64,000 nt of DNA, taken from NCBI RefSeq assembly GCF_038024105.1, contig NZ_CP150661.1, forward strand, positions 1,879,001-1,943,000. Reading direction: 5' to 3'. Position numbers and translations under genes: made by a program. This DNA is from Polaribacter butkevichii (GTDB lineage Bacteria; Bacteroidota; Bacteroidia; Flavobacteriales; Flavobacteriaceae). A model generated the notes under the pieces. That model was not told the origin of the DNA and did not search any database. It saw nothing but the letters and a program-made list of their open reading frames with translations. Within the stretch, counting starts at the first letter, position 1; the number at the start of each line of letters is the position of its first letter. Shown here one piece after another: positions 46,751 to 56,073 of this stretch.

Positions 46751-47977
46751 TTATATCAATTCTTTAAGCGCTATTTCAAACGCTGTTTCACTTATTTTTG
46801 TTTTTGATGCACTTCTAGCAAAGGTTCTTTGCAATGCTCTTTTTATTGTATTTGATGTGTCTTCAAAAATTGCTTCGTCTGTCATTTCTACTCTTCTTTC
46901 CATAAAATAGGCAAAAACTCTTGCCATTCCGCAATTGGAAATAAAATCAGGAATTAGACTCACTTTTTTATCCGTATCTTCCATTATCGACCCAAAGAAA
47001 ATTTCTTTATCAGCAAAAGGCACATTCGCTCCACAAGAAATCACTTCTAAACCTGTTTCAATCATTTGGTTAATTTGCTCTTGTTTAATTAACCTAGAAG
47101 CCGCACAAGGTGCAAAAACTTCACAAGACAAACTCCAAATTCGCTCATTAATTTCTTTAAAAGGAATCATGTTTTCTGCAACCAATGTATTACCATTTTT
47201 ATGTAAAAACATTTTTTTTATCTCCTCAAAAGAAAAACCATCTTCATTTATTACACCACCTTCTCTATCTATAATCCCTACAACTTTTGCGCCCATTTGC
47301 GCTAAATAATAAGCTGCTGCAGATCCTACATTTCCAAAACCCTGTACAATTGCTCTTTTATCAACAATGGTTCCTCCATAGATATCATAATAATGACGTG
47401 CAGCTTCTGCAACACCAAAACCAGTTATCATATCGGCAACTGTAAATTTAACCGAAATATCAGGAGAATATTTTTTGCTTTCTATGACTTTTATCACGCC
47501 ATGTCTCAATTGTCCTATTCTGTTAATTTTGTCAGCTTCAGTTGGTTTAAAATGACCATTAAACACCCCTTCTTGAGGATGCCAAACACCAACATCTTCT
47601 GTCATTGGTATTACTTCATGAATCTCATCTACATTTAAATCACCACCTGTACCGTAATAATTTTTTAGTAACGGAGACACCGCTTTATACCAACGTTCTA
47701 ACACTCCTTTTTTTCGAGGATCATTCGGGTTAAAATTTATCCCAGATTTTGCACCTCCTATAGCGGGCCCAGAAACGGTAAATTTAACCTCCATTGTTTT
47801 CGCTAAAGACAGAACTTCATTCATATCTAAACCCTCTCTCATTCTTGTACCACCACCTGCGGCACCTCCTCTTAATGAGTTTATTACTGTCCAACCTTCT
47901 GCTTCTGTTTCAGAATCTTTCCAATTAAAAACTATTTCCGGCTGCTTATTCTCGTATATCTTTAGTAATTCTTTCAT
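46751..47977 (-). CDS. Glu/Leu/Phe/Val dehydrogenase family protein
   Basis: 408 residues, NAD(P)-linked amino-acid dehydrogenase. The dimerisation/catalytic domain has SGPAIGGAKSGINF with the catalytic lysine and YYGTGGDLNVDE; the Rossmann domain begins near VQGFGNVGSAAAYYLAQMGAKVVGI. Glutamate or branched-chain substrate cannot be decided from the motifs. Neighbour nhaD is probably in the same transcript. Lies about 170 bases behind anmK; no strong terminator between them. Confidence 0.9.
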   Translation of the reverse strand: MKELLKIYENKQPEIVFNWKDSETEAEGWTVINSLRGGAAGGGTRMREGLDMNEVLSLAKTMEVKFTVSGPAIGGAKSGINFNPNDPRKKGVLERWYKAVSPLLKNYYGTGGDLNVDEIHEVIPMTEDVGVWHPQEGVFNGHFKPTEADKINRIGQLRHGVIKVIESKKYSPDISVKFTVADMITGFGVAEAARHYYDIYGGTIVDKRAIVQGFGNVGSAAAYYLAQMGAKVVGIIDREGGVINEDGFSFEEIKKMFLHKNGNTLVAENMIPFKEINERIWSLSCEVFAPCAASRLIKQEQINQMIETGLEVISCGANVPFADKEIFFGSIMEDTDKKVSLIPDFISNCGMARVFAYFMERRVEMTDEAIFEDTSNTIKRALQRTFARSASKTKISETAFEIALKELI

Positions 47978-48149
47978 AATAAAATTTTATATAAATTAAC
48001 TTTTCTTTTTGCTTTTTCAAACAATTTTAATTTGCTATTAAAATCCCCTTCAGGGGAAAAGTTAAAGTTGATTCATTAAATTTTATTTAGATTATTATTA
48101 AGTTCATACCCTACAAACTTACAGTAAAAAAATGATTGTTCAAATATTT

Positions 48150-49217
48150 TTATTTTCTATTCGGATAAAAAATTTCGCCTGAAGAATGATTTTTACTAGC
48201 ACCTGTTACAGACTTTAAACAATTTACCTTTCCATCACTTCGTAAAAGCCCTAAAAACGCAAAAATAAGCGCTTCTTTAAAGTCAATTATTTTACTACTT
48301 GTTAACGTAATTTTAATATGAGCATAAAAAGCTATTCTTTCTAGTAAAAAGGAATTAAAAACACCCCCACCTGTTATTAACACCGAATTGCTACCTGCAA
48401 TTACACTACCTATTTGCATGGCAATATGCTCTACAAAAGTTCTTAATATCGATGAAACATTTGTTTCTAATTGATCTATTAATGGAAAAACCACTTCTTG
48501 CACCCACTCTAACCCTAAAGATTTTGGTGGTGCTTTTGTATAAAACGAAAGTGCATTTAATTTTTCTAAAAGCTCTTTATTAATTTTTCCTTTTGATGCA
48601 ATTTTTCCAGATTCATCATAATCTACACCTAATTTATTGGCATAAAAATTTAAAACAATATTTACCGGACAAATATCGTATGCAATTCTGCTACCCTTTT
48701 TATGAAAAGATATATTAGAAAAGCCTCCTAAATTTAAACAAAACCCATAATCAGAAAACAACAATTCATCACCAATTGGTACTAAAGGAGCTCCTTGACC
48801 ACCTAACTGTACATCTTGCGTTCTAAAATCGCAAATAACCTTTAGATTGGTTGCATTTGCAATGGTTTGCCCATCGCCTACCTGAAGCGTAACTCCGTCT
48901 TGTGGTTGATGCAAAACCGTATGACCATGAGACGCTATAAAATCGATATTATCAATATTAAATTTATCAATAAAACCGTTAAGTACCTCTCCCAACAGTT
49001 TGCCATAAGCAATATCTAAACTTTTTAAAGCATCCGAAGAAAAAGCAATTGCATTCTGCAAAGTAGACTTCCATTTTTCTGAATAAGCAACCGTTTCCGA
49101 ATGTAAAATATCAAAATCTTGATATCTATTTTTATCAAACTTCACATACACCAAATCAATTCCGTCTAGAGATGTACCAGACATTAAACCTATTACAAAA
49201 ACACTACCTATATTCAT
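48150..49217 (-). CDS. anmK: Anhydro-N-acetylmuramic acid kinase
   Basis: 355 residues, ASKHA-type kinase. GLMSGTSLDGIDLVYV near the start is the phosphate-binding signature; FIASHGHTVLHQPQ, CDFRTQDVQLGGQGAPLVPIGD (key residues D-F-R-D-G-G-G-A-P-L-V-P) and SVLITGGGVFNSFLLER follow. Phosphorylates and opens anhydroMurNAc during peptidoglycan recycling in the cytoplasm. Divergent from the acyl-CoA dehydrogenase gene. Confidence 0.95.
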   Translation of the reverse strand: MNIGSVFVIGLMSGTSLDGIDLVYVKFDKNRYQDFDILHSETVAYSEKWKSTLQNAIAFSSDALKSLDIAYGKLLGEVLNGFIDKFNIDNIDFIASHGHTVLHQPQDGVTLQVGDGQTIANATNLKVICDFRTQDVQLGGQGAPLVPIGDELLFSDYGFCLNLGGFSNISFHKKGSRIAYDICPVNIVLNFYANKLGVDYDESGKIASKGKINKELLEKLNALSFYTKAPPKSLGLEWVQEVVFPLIDQLETNVSSILRTFVEHIAMQIGSVIAGSNSVLITGGGVFNSFLLERIAFYAHIKITLTSSKIIDFKEALIFAFLGLLRSDGKVNCLKSVTGASKNHSSGEIFYPNRK

Positions 49218-49264
49218 ATATGTAAAAATAACAAAACCTTATTGATAATATGTTACGAAATCGA

Positions 49265-49272
49265 TATCTTTG
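49265..49272 (+). promoter_or_regulatory. Promoter -7 box for the acyl-CoA dehydrogenase gene
   Basis: TATCTTTG matches TAnnTTTG, 37 bases before the ATG; TTG at 49242-49244 is 20 bp upstream. Confidence 0.65.
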
Positions 49273-49309
49273 AAACAAGATTTTACGAATATAACAAAAA
49301 TATATACAG

Positions 49310-50452
49310 ATGGATTTTAGTTTAACAGAAGAACACATCATGATTCGGGATGCCGCAAGAGACTTTGCGCAGACAGAATTATTACCTGGCGTAATAGAAA
49401 GAGACAACAAGCAAGAATTTCCACAAGAATTAGTCAAAAAAATGGGAGACCTTGGTTTCTTAGGTATTATGGTAGATCCAAAATACGGAGGAAGCGGTAT
49501 GGACACCATCTCTTACGTACTAATTATGGAAGAACTCTCTAAAATTGATGCCTCTGCCTCTGTAATTGTTTCCGTAAACAACTCATTAGTTTGTTACGGA
49601 TTAGAAGCTTATGCAAATGAAGATCAAAAGCAAAAATATTTAACAAAATTAGCAACAGGAGAATTTGTTGGCGCCTTTTGCTTAAGCGAACCAGAAGCTG
49701 GTTCTGACGCAACCTCACAAGCAACCACCGCAGAAGACAAAGGAGATCATTATATAATTAACGGAACAAAAAACTGGATTACAAGTGGTGGTCGTGCAGA
49801 TGTTTATTTAGTAATTGCACAAACAGACAGAGAAAAAGGTCATAAAGGCATCAACGCTTTTATAGTAGAAAAGGGAACTGAAGGTTTTCACATTGGTCCA
49901 AAAGAAGACAAATTAGGAATCCGTGGCTCAGACACACACACCTTACAATTTAACGATGTAAAAGTACCCAAAGAAAACAGAATTGGTGAAGATGGTTTTG
50001 GCTTTAAGTTTGCCATGAAAACACTTTCTGGAGGTAGAATTGGCATTGCCGCACAAGCCTTAGGTATTGCTGCCGGCGCTTACGAACTAGCCTTAAAATA
50101 CTCAAAACAACGTAAAGCTTTTGGCACAGAAATTTGCAACCACCAAGCAATTGCTTTTAAATTAGCAGACATGCACACAGAAATTGAAGCTGCAAGAATG
50201 CTGGTTAGAAAAGCGGCATGGGACAAAGACCAAGGTAATAATTACGACATGTCTTCTGCAATGGCAAAACTATACGCAAGTAAAGTTGCCATGGAGCACA
50301 CCGTAGAAGCCGTACAAATTCACGGAGGAAACGGCTTTGTAAAAGACTACCACGTAGAACGCTTAATGCGCGATGCTAAAATCACCCAAATTTACGAAGG
50401 AACTTCTGAGATTCAGAAAATTGTAATTTCTAGAGGAATAATCAAAGGATAA
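49310..50452 (+). CDS. Acyl-CoA dehydrogenase
   Basis: 380 residues, full length, FAD flavoprotein. FCLSEPEAGSDA and the ITSGGRAD stretch are family signature 1; the catalytic glutamate lies near the C-terminus in IYEGTSEIQKIV, the short-/medium-chain position. Catalyses the first oxidation step of fatty acid or branched-chain acyl-CoA breakdown in the cytoplasm. No other beta-oxidation gene is nearby, so chain-length preference is open. GC content is slightly higher than in neighbours. Confidence 0.94.
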   Translation: MDFSLTEEHIMIRDAARDFAQTELLPGVIERDNKQEFPQELVKKMGDLGFLGIMVDPKYGGSGMDTISYVLIMEELSKIDASASVIVSVNNSLVCYGLEAYANEDQKQKYLTKLATGEFVGAFCLSEPEAGSDATSQATTAEDKGDHYIINGTKNWITSGGRADVYLVIAQTDREKGHKGINAFIVEKGTEGFHIGPKEDKLGIRGSDTHTLQFNDVKVPKENRIGEDGFGFKFAMKTLSGGRIGIAAQALGIAAGAYELALKYSKQRKAFGTEICNHQAIAFKLADMHTEIEAARMLVRKAAWDKDQGNNYDMSSAMAKLYASKVAMEHTVEAVQIHGGNGFVKDYHVERLMRDAKITQIYEGTSEIQKIVISRGIIKG

Positions 50453-50476
50453 ACAACACCTATATATAAGTTATAA

Positions 50477-50507
50477 AAAAATCCATCTTACTATAAGGTG
50501 GATTTTT
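50477..50507 (+). terminator. Terminator after the acyl-CoA dehydrogenase gene
   Basis: A 14-bp stem with one wobble pair (50477-50490 with 50494-50507) followed by T-rich sequence. Confidence 0.8.
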
Positions 50508-50512
50508 ATTTT

Positions 50513-50674
50513 GGGCGTGTTTTTGAGAAAAACAAAAACCGCGCTATTCACTATATCTTTTTAAATACATTATCGCAAAGTTTCCTCTTTTTTGCAAAAT
50601 ACTCACAATTAAAAAGCAAACTACACTTATTTGCCAACCTTTTAAAAAGGATGCCGTTGCTATCGCTCACGCAA
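50513..50674. repeat. Dispersed intergenic repeat, GGGCGT type, copy 2 with family-A core
   Basis: Starts GGGCGTG and ends near CTATCGCTCACGC. The internal words CACTATATCTTTTTA (about 50549-50562) and AAAAAGGATGCCGTT (50644-50658) are the same as in 13430-13500. It fills most of the 307-base gap between the acyl-CoA dehydrogenase and truA genes; a 65-codon open frame across it has no coding look. Confidence 0.65.
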
Positions 50675-50759
50675 CTACTTGCCATCAACATTTAAATAAC
50701 CAACTAATTTTACCGCCCTAAAACACAAACAAATATCCGCCACAATACACAAACCCTAC

Positions 50760-51542
50760 TTAAAACTCCAATTCAACATCATACAACTGCAAACCAGAAG
50801 AAGGCGCATTGTTTCTCATATACTTCCTATCGTTATCTTCTTTTAAGGAAGCTTCAATAAATTCTAAATCTAAATTTCCTTTTCCTACTTCAAAAAGCGT
50901 TGCCATCATCAATCTAATTTGATATCGCAAAAATCCTTTTCCTCTCACCTTAAATATATACGATTTTTCAGGAAAAAAATTAGCCGTTAAAACATCATTT
51001 TCTACAATTTCACAACTATCAATCACTCTTTTAAAAATCGTTTGTGCACTAGGTCTTGTGCAATATTTATGAAAATAATGTTCTCCCTCAAAAAGATTTG
51101 CTGCTTTTAACATCAAATCAAGATCAAGATTTTCATCAACATTTACAATAAAAGGCGCCGAAAAGGGATGATTCTTCTCGCCAAAAGAAAAATAATAATG
51201 ATACTCCTTTACCTTAGCACAGTTAATCACATTAAAACTTCGATCTACTTTTTTTATAGAAACACCTCTAAAATCGGGAGAAAAATTAGCATTTAAAGAA
51301 TCTATAAACCCAATTTCACTAACAAGCTTATCTGTAAACATCTGAATATAATAGGTATTTGCAGAAACCTTAGCGTCCGTTCTACCTACACCAATCGTTT
51401 TGTAATTAACATCTTCAAAAACAAAAGACAAGGTTTTATCTACCATATCGTGCAATGTTTTAGCGTTTGTTTGTTTTTGCCACCCAGAAAAACGAAAACC
51501 GAGAAATTGTAACTTAATTATATAAGAAAATGAATATTTCAT
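50760..51542 (-). CDS. truA: TruA-family tRNA pseudouridine synthase
   Basis: 260 residues. The catalytic aspartate lies in GVGRTDAKVSANTYYIQ; the general family motif is GxGRTDxxVHA, so the residues after the aspartate are divergent (KVSA in place of GVHA). The FLRYQIRLMMATLFEVGKGN segment is the usual C-terminal landmark. TruA modifies uridines 38-40 in tRNA anticodon arms. This could be the housekeeping enzyme or a paralogue; the window cannot decide. No partner genes nearby. Confidence 0.8.
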   Translation of the reverse strand: MKYSFSYIIKLQFLGFRFSGWQKQTNAKTLHDMVDKTLSFVFEDVNYKTIGVGRTDAKVSANTYYIQMFTDKLVSEIGFIDSLNANFSPDFRGVSIKKVDRSFNVINCAKVKEYHYYFSFGEKNHPFSAPFIVNVDENLDLDLMLKAANLFEGEHYFHKYCTRPSAQTIFKRVIDSCEIVENDVLTANFFPEKSYIFKVRGKGFLRYQIRLMMATLFEVGKGNLDLEFIEASLKEDNDRKYMRNNAPSSGLQLYDVELEF

Positions 51543-51816
51543 AGGTGCAAATGTACAATAATTGCATTTTTTTTCACAAAAGGTTCATTTTTATGAATAT
51601 CCTAAAATTTTGACACCCATTTTTACATACCCAACATTTTACACCCTACAAAAACTTCAAAATGAAGTTATCTCAAATTAACCCCCCTTTTTTTGAGGGT
51701 CTAAACTCAAAAACAAGTATTTTTAAAAACACACCCCTTGCCAGTTTCAATTTAATATTTACTTTTGACACAGTTCAATTAATAAAAATTCATTTAACAC
51801 AAAAAGAACAAACATT
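51543..51816. other. Divergent regulatory region between truA and the barrel-protein gene
   Basis: No gene. It contains a 7-bp inverted repeat around 51653-51669 (AACTTCA / TGAAGTT), a C-run and T-run with GAGGGT near 51682-51701, and the promoter box at 51760. These may be operator sites, but no known binding motif was recognised. Confidence 0.4.
51760..51767 (+). promoter_or_regulatory. Promoter -7 box for the outer-membrane barrel gene
   Basis: TACTTTTG matches TAnnTTTG; TTG at 51738-51740 lies 19 bp upstream. It is the likely start for the barrel gene and possibly amt. Confidence 0.6.
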
Positions 51817-52812
51817 ATGAAAAAAGTAATTTTTACATTATTATTAGCAACAAGCTTAATAGTAACTGGACAAGAAAAAGAAGACGAAGGAACTTTCACA
51901 TTAAGCGGAACAGTTGACGTATACGGAACTACTAATTTTACAAAAGACCCAGGAACTCCTGGTATATTAATAGCTAACCCAGAAAACGCAAACGCTTTTG
52001 GTTTAGGTTTTGCAAATACTGTATTTGCTTATGAAAAAGGAAAAGCAGGAGTTGTTGCTGATATTGCATTTGGACCTAGAGCAGATGATGCAAACATGGC
52101 AGGAGCAATTAATCAATTATACGCATACTACAATGTAACTGATAAATTAACACTTACTGCAGGACAATTCAATACCTTTTTAGGATATGAAGTTATCAAC
52201 CCATCTGCTAACTTTAACTACACGGTATCTTACTTATTTAACGCAGGACCTTTTTCTCATACAGGTATAAAGGCAGATTACGCTGTTTCTGAAGATTTAT
52301 CTCTTATGTTAGCCGTAACAAACGCACACGGAATTTCTAGTGCAGACGGTAACCTTACAGACGACACTCAATTAGGAGCTCAAATTGGATACAAAGGTCA
52401 ATACTTAAACTTTATTACTGGTGCATACGCTGCAGGTTCTGCAACAGACTGGATCTTTTTAGATTATACAGGTGGTTTTGATTTATCTGACACTTTTTAC
52501 GTAGGTATCAACGCAGCATACGCAAATTCTAGCGACGATGATGAAGGATACAAAGGAGTAGCACTTTACTTACAAAATGCTTTTTCTGACAAATTTTCTT
52601 TAGGATTAAGACCAGAATTTTTTACAACTTCTGCAGGAAGTGCTGATAGTAATGTAACTGCATTTACCTTAACTTCTAACATCAACTTAACAAGTAACTT
52701 AAAGTTTATAACTGACTTAAGATTTGATTCTTCTGACGATTATATTATTGAAGCTTTTCCTACAGAAAAAAGCACTTCTACTTTAACAATGGCTGCAGTA
52801 TACTCTTTCTAA
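51817..52812 (+). CDS. Outer-membrane beta-barrel protein (porin-like)
   Basis: 331 residues with a signal peptide (about 1-19). After it comes an alternating hydrophobic-polar pattern of beta strands (FTLSGTVDVYGTTNF, KLTLTAGQFNTFLGYEV), ending in an aromatic residue (AAVYSF) as in outer-membrane barrels. It resembles the OmpL-like putative barrel group of Bacteroidota. It stands 41 bp ahead of amt, so it may let ammonium or small nitrogen compounds cross the outer membrane; this is inferred from context only. Confidence 0.82.
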   Translation: MKKVIFTLLLATSLIVTGQEKEDEGTFTLSGTVDVYGTTNFTKDPGTPGILIANPENANAFGLGFANTVFAYEKGKAGVVADIAFGPRADDANMAGAINQLYAYYNVTDKLTLTAGQFNTFLGYEVINPSANFNYTVSYLFNAGPFSHTGIKADYAVSEDLSLMLAVTNAHGISSADGNLTDDTQLGAQIGYKGQYLNFITGAYAAGSATDWIFLDYTGGFDLSDTFYVGINAAYANSSDDDEGYKGVALYLQNAFSDKFSLGLRPEFFTTSAGSADSNVTAFTLTSNINLTSNLKFITDLRFDSSDDYIIEAFPTEKSTSTLTMAAVYSF

Positions 52813-52853
52813 GAAAAGAACACAAAGCACTTTACTAACTAAAATTTATAAAT

Positions 52854-54143
52854 ATGAGTTTATTTTTAACATTATTTCAAGATACTCCAGCAACAGAAGT
52901 TACAGCAGCTGTTGAACAAATAAACGGAGATATGGGAATGCTTTGGATGCTTATTGCAGGTATCTTAGTATTCTTAATGCAAGCAGGATTTACATTAGTA
53001 GAATCTGGTATGACAAGATCTAAAAACGCAGTTAACATTGCAATGAAGAACTTACTAGACATTTGTGTTGGATCTTTAATTTTTTGGTTAGTAGGTTATT
53101 CTTTAATGTACGGAGACACCTCTAACGGATGGTTCTTCTGGGGCGGTTTATTTCAAGGAGAAGGAGCTGATTTATTCTTCCAAACAATGTTTGCTGCAAC
53201 AGCTGCAACAATTGTATCTGGAGCTATCGCAGGAAGAACTAAATACACAACCTACATTGTTTTCTCTATTGTAATGACAGCAATAATCTACCCAATTGCA
53301 GGTGGATGGCAATGGCAAGGTGAAGGCTGGTTAACTAAACTAGGTTTCATTGACTTTGCAGGATCTTCTATTGTACACTCTGTTGGTGGATGGGCTGCTT
53401 TAGTAGCTGCATTTATGGTAGGACCTAGAATTGGAAAATATGTTGACGGTAAAGTTTTACCAATATCTGGTCATAACCAAGTATTAGCAACTTTAGGGGT
53501 ATTTATCCTTTGGTTTGGTTGGTTTGGTTTTAACGGAGGATCTCAATTAGCTTGGGGTGGAGCAGATTCTATTGCTGCATCAAACGTAGTTTTAGTTACC
53601 AATTTAGCAGCAGCAGCTGGTGGACTAGGTGCTTTAATTACTACTTGGATCTGGTACGGAAAACCAAACTTAGGACAAACATTAAACGGAACATTAGCTG
53701 GTTTAGTTAGTATTACAGCTGGTTGTGGAAACATGACAACAGAAGGAGCTGTATTAACAGGATTATTAGGTGGTGTTTTAGTAGTATTCTCTATTGAATT
53801 CATTGAAAAGAAATTAAAGATTGACGACGCCGTAGGTGCCGCATCTGTACACGGTGTAGCTGGTGCTTTTGGTACGTTAGCTATTGGTCTTTGGGGGGTA
53901 GATGGTGATACTGCTATTGGTTTATTTAATGGTGGTGGAGCTTCTCAATTGGGTGTTCAAGCAACAGGAGTTTTAGCATACGCGGTATGGTCTATTACTT
54001 TATCTTTTATTGTTTTTACAATCTTAAAAAAGACAATGGGATTACGTGTTACCAAAGAAATAGAAATCGAAGGTTTAGATGTACATGAACACGGTTCTAT
54101 TGCTTACCCAGGAGTAAGACAAAGAGAATTTGATGACAAATAA
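52854..54143 (+). CDS. amt: Ammonium transporter, first copy
   Basis: 429 residues with eleven membrane helices. The two pore histidines are visible in FAGSSIVHSVGGW and AASVHGVAGAFGTL; LWFGWFGFNGGS is the Amt signature region. Residues 1-25 precede the first helix and are probably periplasmic. Brings ammonium into the cytoplasm under PII control. A terminator separates it from glnK. Confidence 0.95.
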   Translation: MSLFLTLFQDTPATEVTAAVEQINGDMGMLWMLIAGILVFLMQAGFTLVESGMTRSKNAVNIAMKNLLDICVGSLIFWLVGYSLMYGDTSNGWFFWGGLFQGEGADLFFQTMFAATAATIVSGAIAGRTKYTTYIVFSIVMTAIIYPIAGGWQWQGEGWLTKLGFIDFAGSSIVHSVGGWAALVAAFMVGPRIGKYVDGKVLPISGHNQVLATLGVFILWFGWFGFNGGSQLAWGGADSIAASNVVLVTNLAAAAGGLGALITTWIWYGKPNLGQTLNGTLAGLVSITAGCGNMTTEGAVLTGLLGGVLVVFSIEFIEKKLKIDDAVGAASVHGVAGAFGTLAIGLWGVDGDTAIGLFNGGGASQLGVQATGVLAYAVWSITLSFIVFTILKKTMGLRVTKEIEIEGLDVHEHGSIAYPGVRQREFDDK

Positions 54144-54177
54144 AATATAAAAAAGAAATTAGCAGTTATTCTTTTAT

Positions 54178-54218
54178 AAAATCACATAACTTATTCAATT
54201 AAGTTATGTGATTTTAAT
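54178..54218 (+). terminator. Terminator between the first amt and glnK
   Basis: A perfect 16-bp stem (54178-54193 with 54200-54215) followed by TTTTAAT. It may partly uncouple amt from glnK. Confidence 0.8.
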
Positions 54219-54259
54219 ACGAAAAAAAACAATTAACAAAAAAAACAATTAATTCTATC

Positions 54260-54598
54260 ATGAAAAAAATTGAAGCAATTATTAGAAAGTCAAAATTTAG
54301 AGCAGTAAAAGACGCTTTGCTTGAAGTTGGTGTAAACTTTTTCTCTTACTGGGATGTTACCGGTTTAGGAAACGAAAAAGAAGGCCATGTTTACAGAGGT
54401 GTTAGCTACAGTACAAGCGACATACAAAGAAGACATTTAGCCATTGTTGTAAATGATGATTTTGAAGAAATTACCGTTAATACAATTATAAAAGCAGCTT
54501 CTACAGGAGACGTAGGTGATGGTAAAATTTTTGTAAGCGATGTAAAAGAAGCATACAGAATAAGAACAGGAGAAAAAGGCGGACAAACTTTAAAATAA
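54260..54598 (+). CDS. glnK: PII signal transduction protein
   Basis: 112 residues, trimeric sensor of 2-oxoglutarate and ATP/ADP that gates Amt channels. T-loop HVYRGVSYSTSD has Tyr45 and Tyr50, corresponding to the YRG tyrosine and the uridylylated tyrosine (residue 51) of enterobacterial PII; TGDVGDGKIFVSDV and RIRTGE are the C-terminal signatures. The residues before the T-loop read TGLGNEKE in place of the usual KGxGxQKG. Position between two amt genes supports the GlnK type. Confidence 0.95.
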   Translation: MKKIEAIIRKSKFRAVKDALLEVGVNFFSYWDVTGLGNEKEGHVYRGVSYSTSDIQRRHLAIVVNDDFEEITVNTIIKAASTGDVGDGKIFVSDVKEAYRIRTGEKGGQTLK

Positions 54599-54617
54599 AC
54601 GATTACAAATTTTTATT

Positions 54618-55859
54618 ATGGAATTATTAACAATAAACAATGTATGGATGATGATCTGTACAGCACTAGTTTTCTTTATGCACACAGGTTTTGCATTTTT
54701 AGAAATTGGTTTAACAAGACAAAAAAACACACTTAACATATTATTTAAAAATATATTTATTATCACCATTGGATTACTACTATACGCATTAGTTGGTTTT
54801 AACTTAATGTACCCTGGTTTTGCTGATGGATCTTCTGGAATTATTGGTTTTGCAGGATTTGGATTATCATCTCCACTTACCGCAGAAGGCGCTCTAGACC
54901 TTACCTACAACTCTGGATATACATACTGGACAGACTTCTTATTTCAAGGAATGTTTGCTGCTACAGCTGCAACCATCGTTTCTGGTGCCGTTGCAGAAAG
55001 AATGAAAATTCTTCCTTTTATGATTTTTGCTATTTTATACGTAGGCTTTGTGTACCCAATTGCAGGTTCTTGGAAATGGGGTGGTGGATTTTTAGATCAA
55101 TTATCAACACCTTTTTACGATTTTGCTGGTTCTACTTTAGTACACTCTGTTGGTGGATGGGCTGCTGTAGTAGCTGTTTGCCTTCTAGGATCAAGAATTG
55201 GAAAATTTAAAAATGGAGAAATACAAGCTATCCCTGGACACAACATTCCTTTAGCAACTGCCGGAGTTTTAATTCTTTGGTTAGGATGGTTTGGTTTTAA
55301 CGGAGGTTCTGTTTTATCTGCAGACCCAACATTAACCTCTTTAACTTTAGTTACTACTTGTTTATCTGCTGCTGCAGGAGGTGTTATAGCTGCAATTGTA
55401 TCTACAATAATGTATAAAAATTTAGATTTAACAATGTTCTTAAATGGTATTTTAGGAGGATTAGTTGGTATTACTGCAGGAGCAGATCAAATGTCTCCTA
55501 CAGATGCAATTTTAGTTGGCGCTATTGCCGGAGCTTTAATTGTTTTTGCTGTTAGTTTAATCGATAAATTAAAATTAGACGATCCTGTTGGTGCAATTGC
55601 TGTTCACTTAGTATGTGGTATCTGGGGAACCCTAGCTGTTGGATTATTTGGTAACCTTGCAGGTGTAGATCAGTTTATTAGCCAACTAATAGGAGTTGCC
55701 TGTTATGCGGTATTCTGTTTAGTAACTTCATTTATCATCCTATTTACCTTAAAGAAAACAATGGGTATTAGAGTAAGTGAAAGAGAAGAAATAGAAGGCT
55801 TAGATGCACATGAACATGGTATGGAAGCATATCCTGACTTCCGATTAAACGAGCATTAA
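54618..55859 (+). CDS. amt: Ammonium transporter, second copy
   Basis: 413 residues with eleven membrane helices. Pore histidines in FAGSTLVHSVGGW and AIAVHLVCGIWGTL; signature LWLGWFGFNGGS. It lies 19 bp behind glnK. It is clearly diverged from the first amt (different N-terminus, different insertion after helix 2), so the pair is not a recent duplication. Different affinities or expression are possible. Confidence 0.95.
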   Translation: MELLTINNVWMMICTALVFFMHTGFAFLEIGLTRQKNTLNILFKNIFIITIGLLLYALVGFNLMYPGFADGSSGIIGFAGFGLSSPLTAEGALDLTYNSGYTYWTDFLFQGMFAATAATIVSGAVAERMKILPFMIFAILYVGFVYPIAGSWKWGGGFLDQLSTPFYDFAGSTLVHSVGGWAAVVAVCLLGSRIGKFKNGEIQAIPGHNIPLATAGVLILWLGWFGFNGGSVLSADPTLTSLTLVTTCLSAAAGGVIAAIVSTIMYKNLDLTMFLNGILGGLVGITAGADQMSPTDAILVGAIAGALIVFAVSLIDKLKLDDPVGAIAVHLVCGIWGTLAVGLFGNLAGVDQFISQLIGVACYAVFCLVTSFIILFTLKKTMGIRVSEREEIEGLDAHEHGMEAYPDFRLNEH

Positions 55860-55882
55860 TCACCCAAAAAACATAAAAGAAG

Positions 55883-55914
55883 AGTCTGTAAATTTAATTA
55901 TTTACGGACTTTTC
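55883..55914 (+). terminator. Terminator after the second amt
   Basis: An 11-bp stem with one wobble pair (55883-55893 with 55900-55910) and short T-run, separating the amt unit from gltB. Confidence 0.7.
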
Positions 55915-56045
55915 CTGTTTTTATGAATTTGATAATAAAAATGCTCCACATTGTCATAAGTAAACTTTTTGCTATGTTTTATTGATTTCATCATAAAAAT
56001 CACATTAAAATAACAATAACATTGAGTCCTTTTCAATAAAATACA

Positions 56046-56053
56046 TAGATTTG
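56046..56053 (+). promoter_or_regulatory. Promoter -7 box for gltB
   Basis: TAGATTTG matches TAnnTTTG, 20 bases before the ATG; TTG at 56022-56024 is 21 bp upstream. Confidence 0.65.
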
Positions 56054-56073
56054 TATATATAATTGAACACAAT

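Noticed and set aside
46935..47309. 124-codon plus-strand ORF inside the amino-acid dehydrogenase gene
   Set aside because: Antisense shadow of a firmly identified enzyme; low complexity in serine, isoleucine and lysine.
48043..48056. Short CCCC-TTCA-GGGG hairpin between anmK and the amino-acid dehydrogenase gene
   Set aside because: The stem is only 4-5 bp and has no U-run, too weak to call a terminator, although similar words occur in repeats of related genomes.
49204..49509. 101-codon minus-strand ORF over the start of the acyl-CoA dehydrogenase gene
   Set aside because: Antisense to a certain gene and across its promoter; the translation has no family features.
50498..50695. 65-codon plus-strand ORF behind the acyl-CoA dehydrogenase gene
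   Set aside because: Covers a terminator and a dispersed repeat; the open frame is a by-product of AT-rich repeat sequence.
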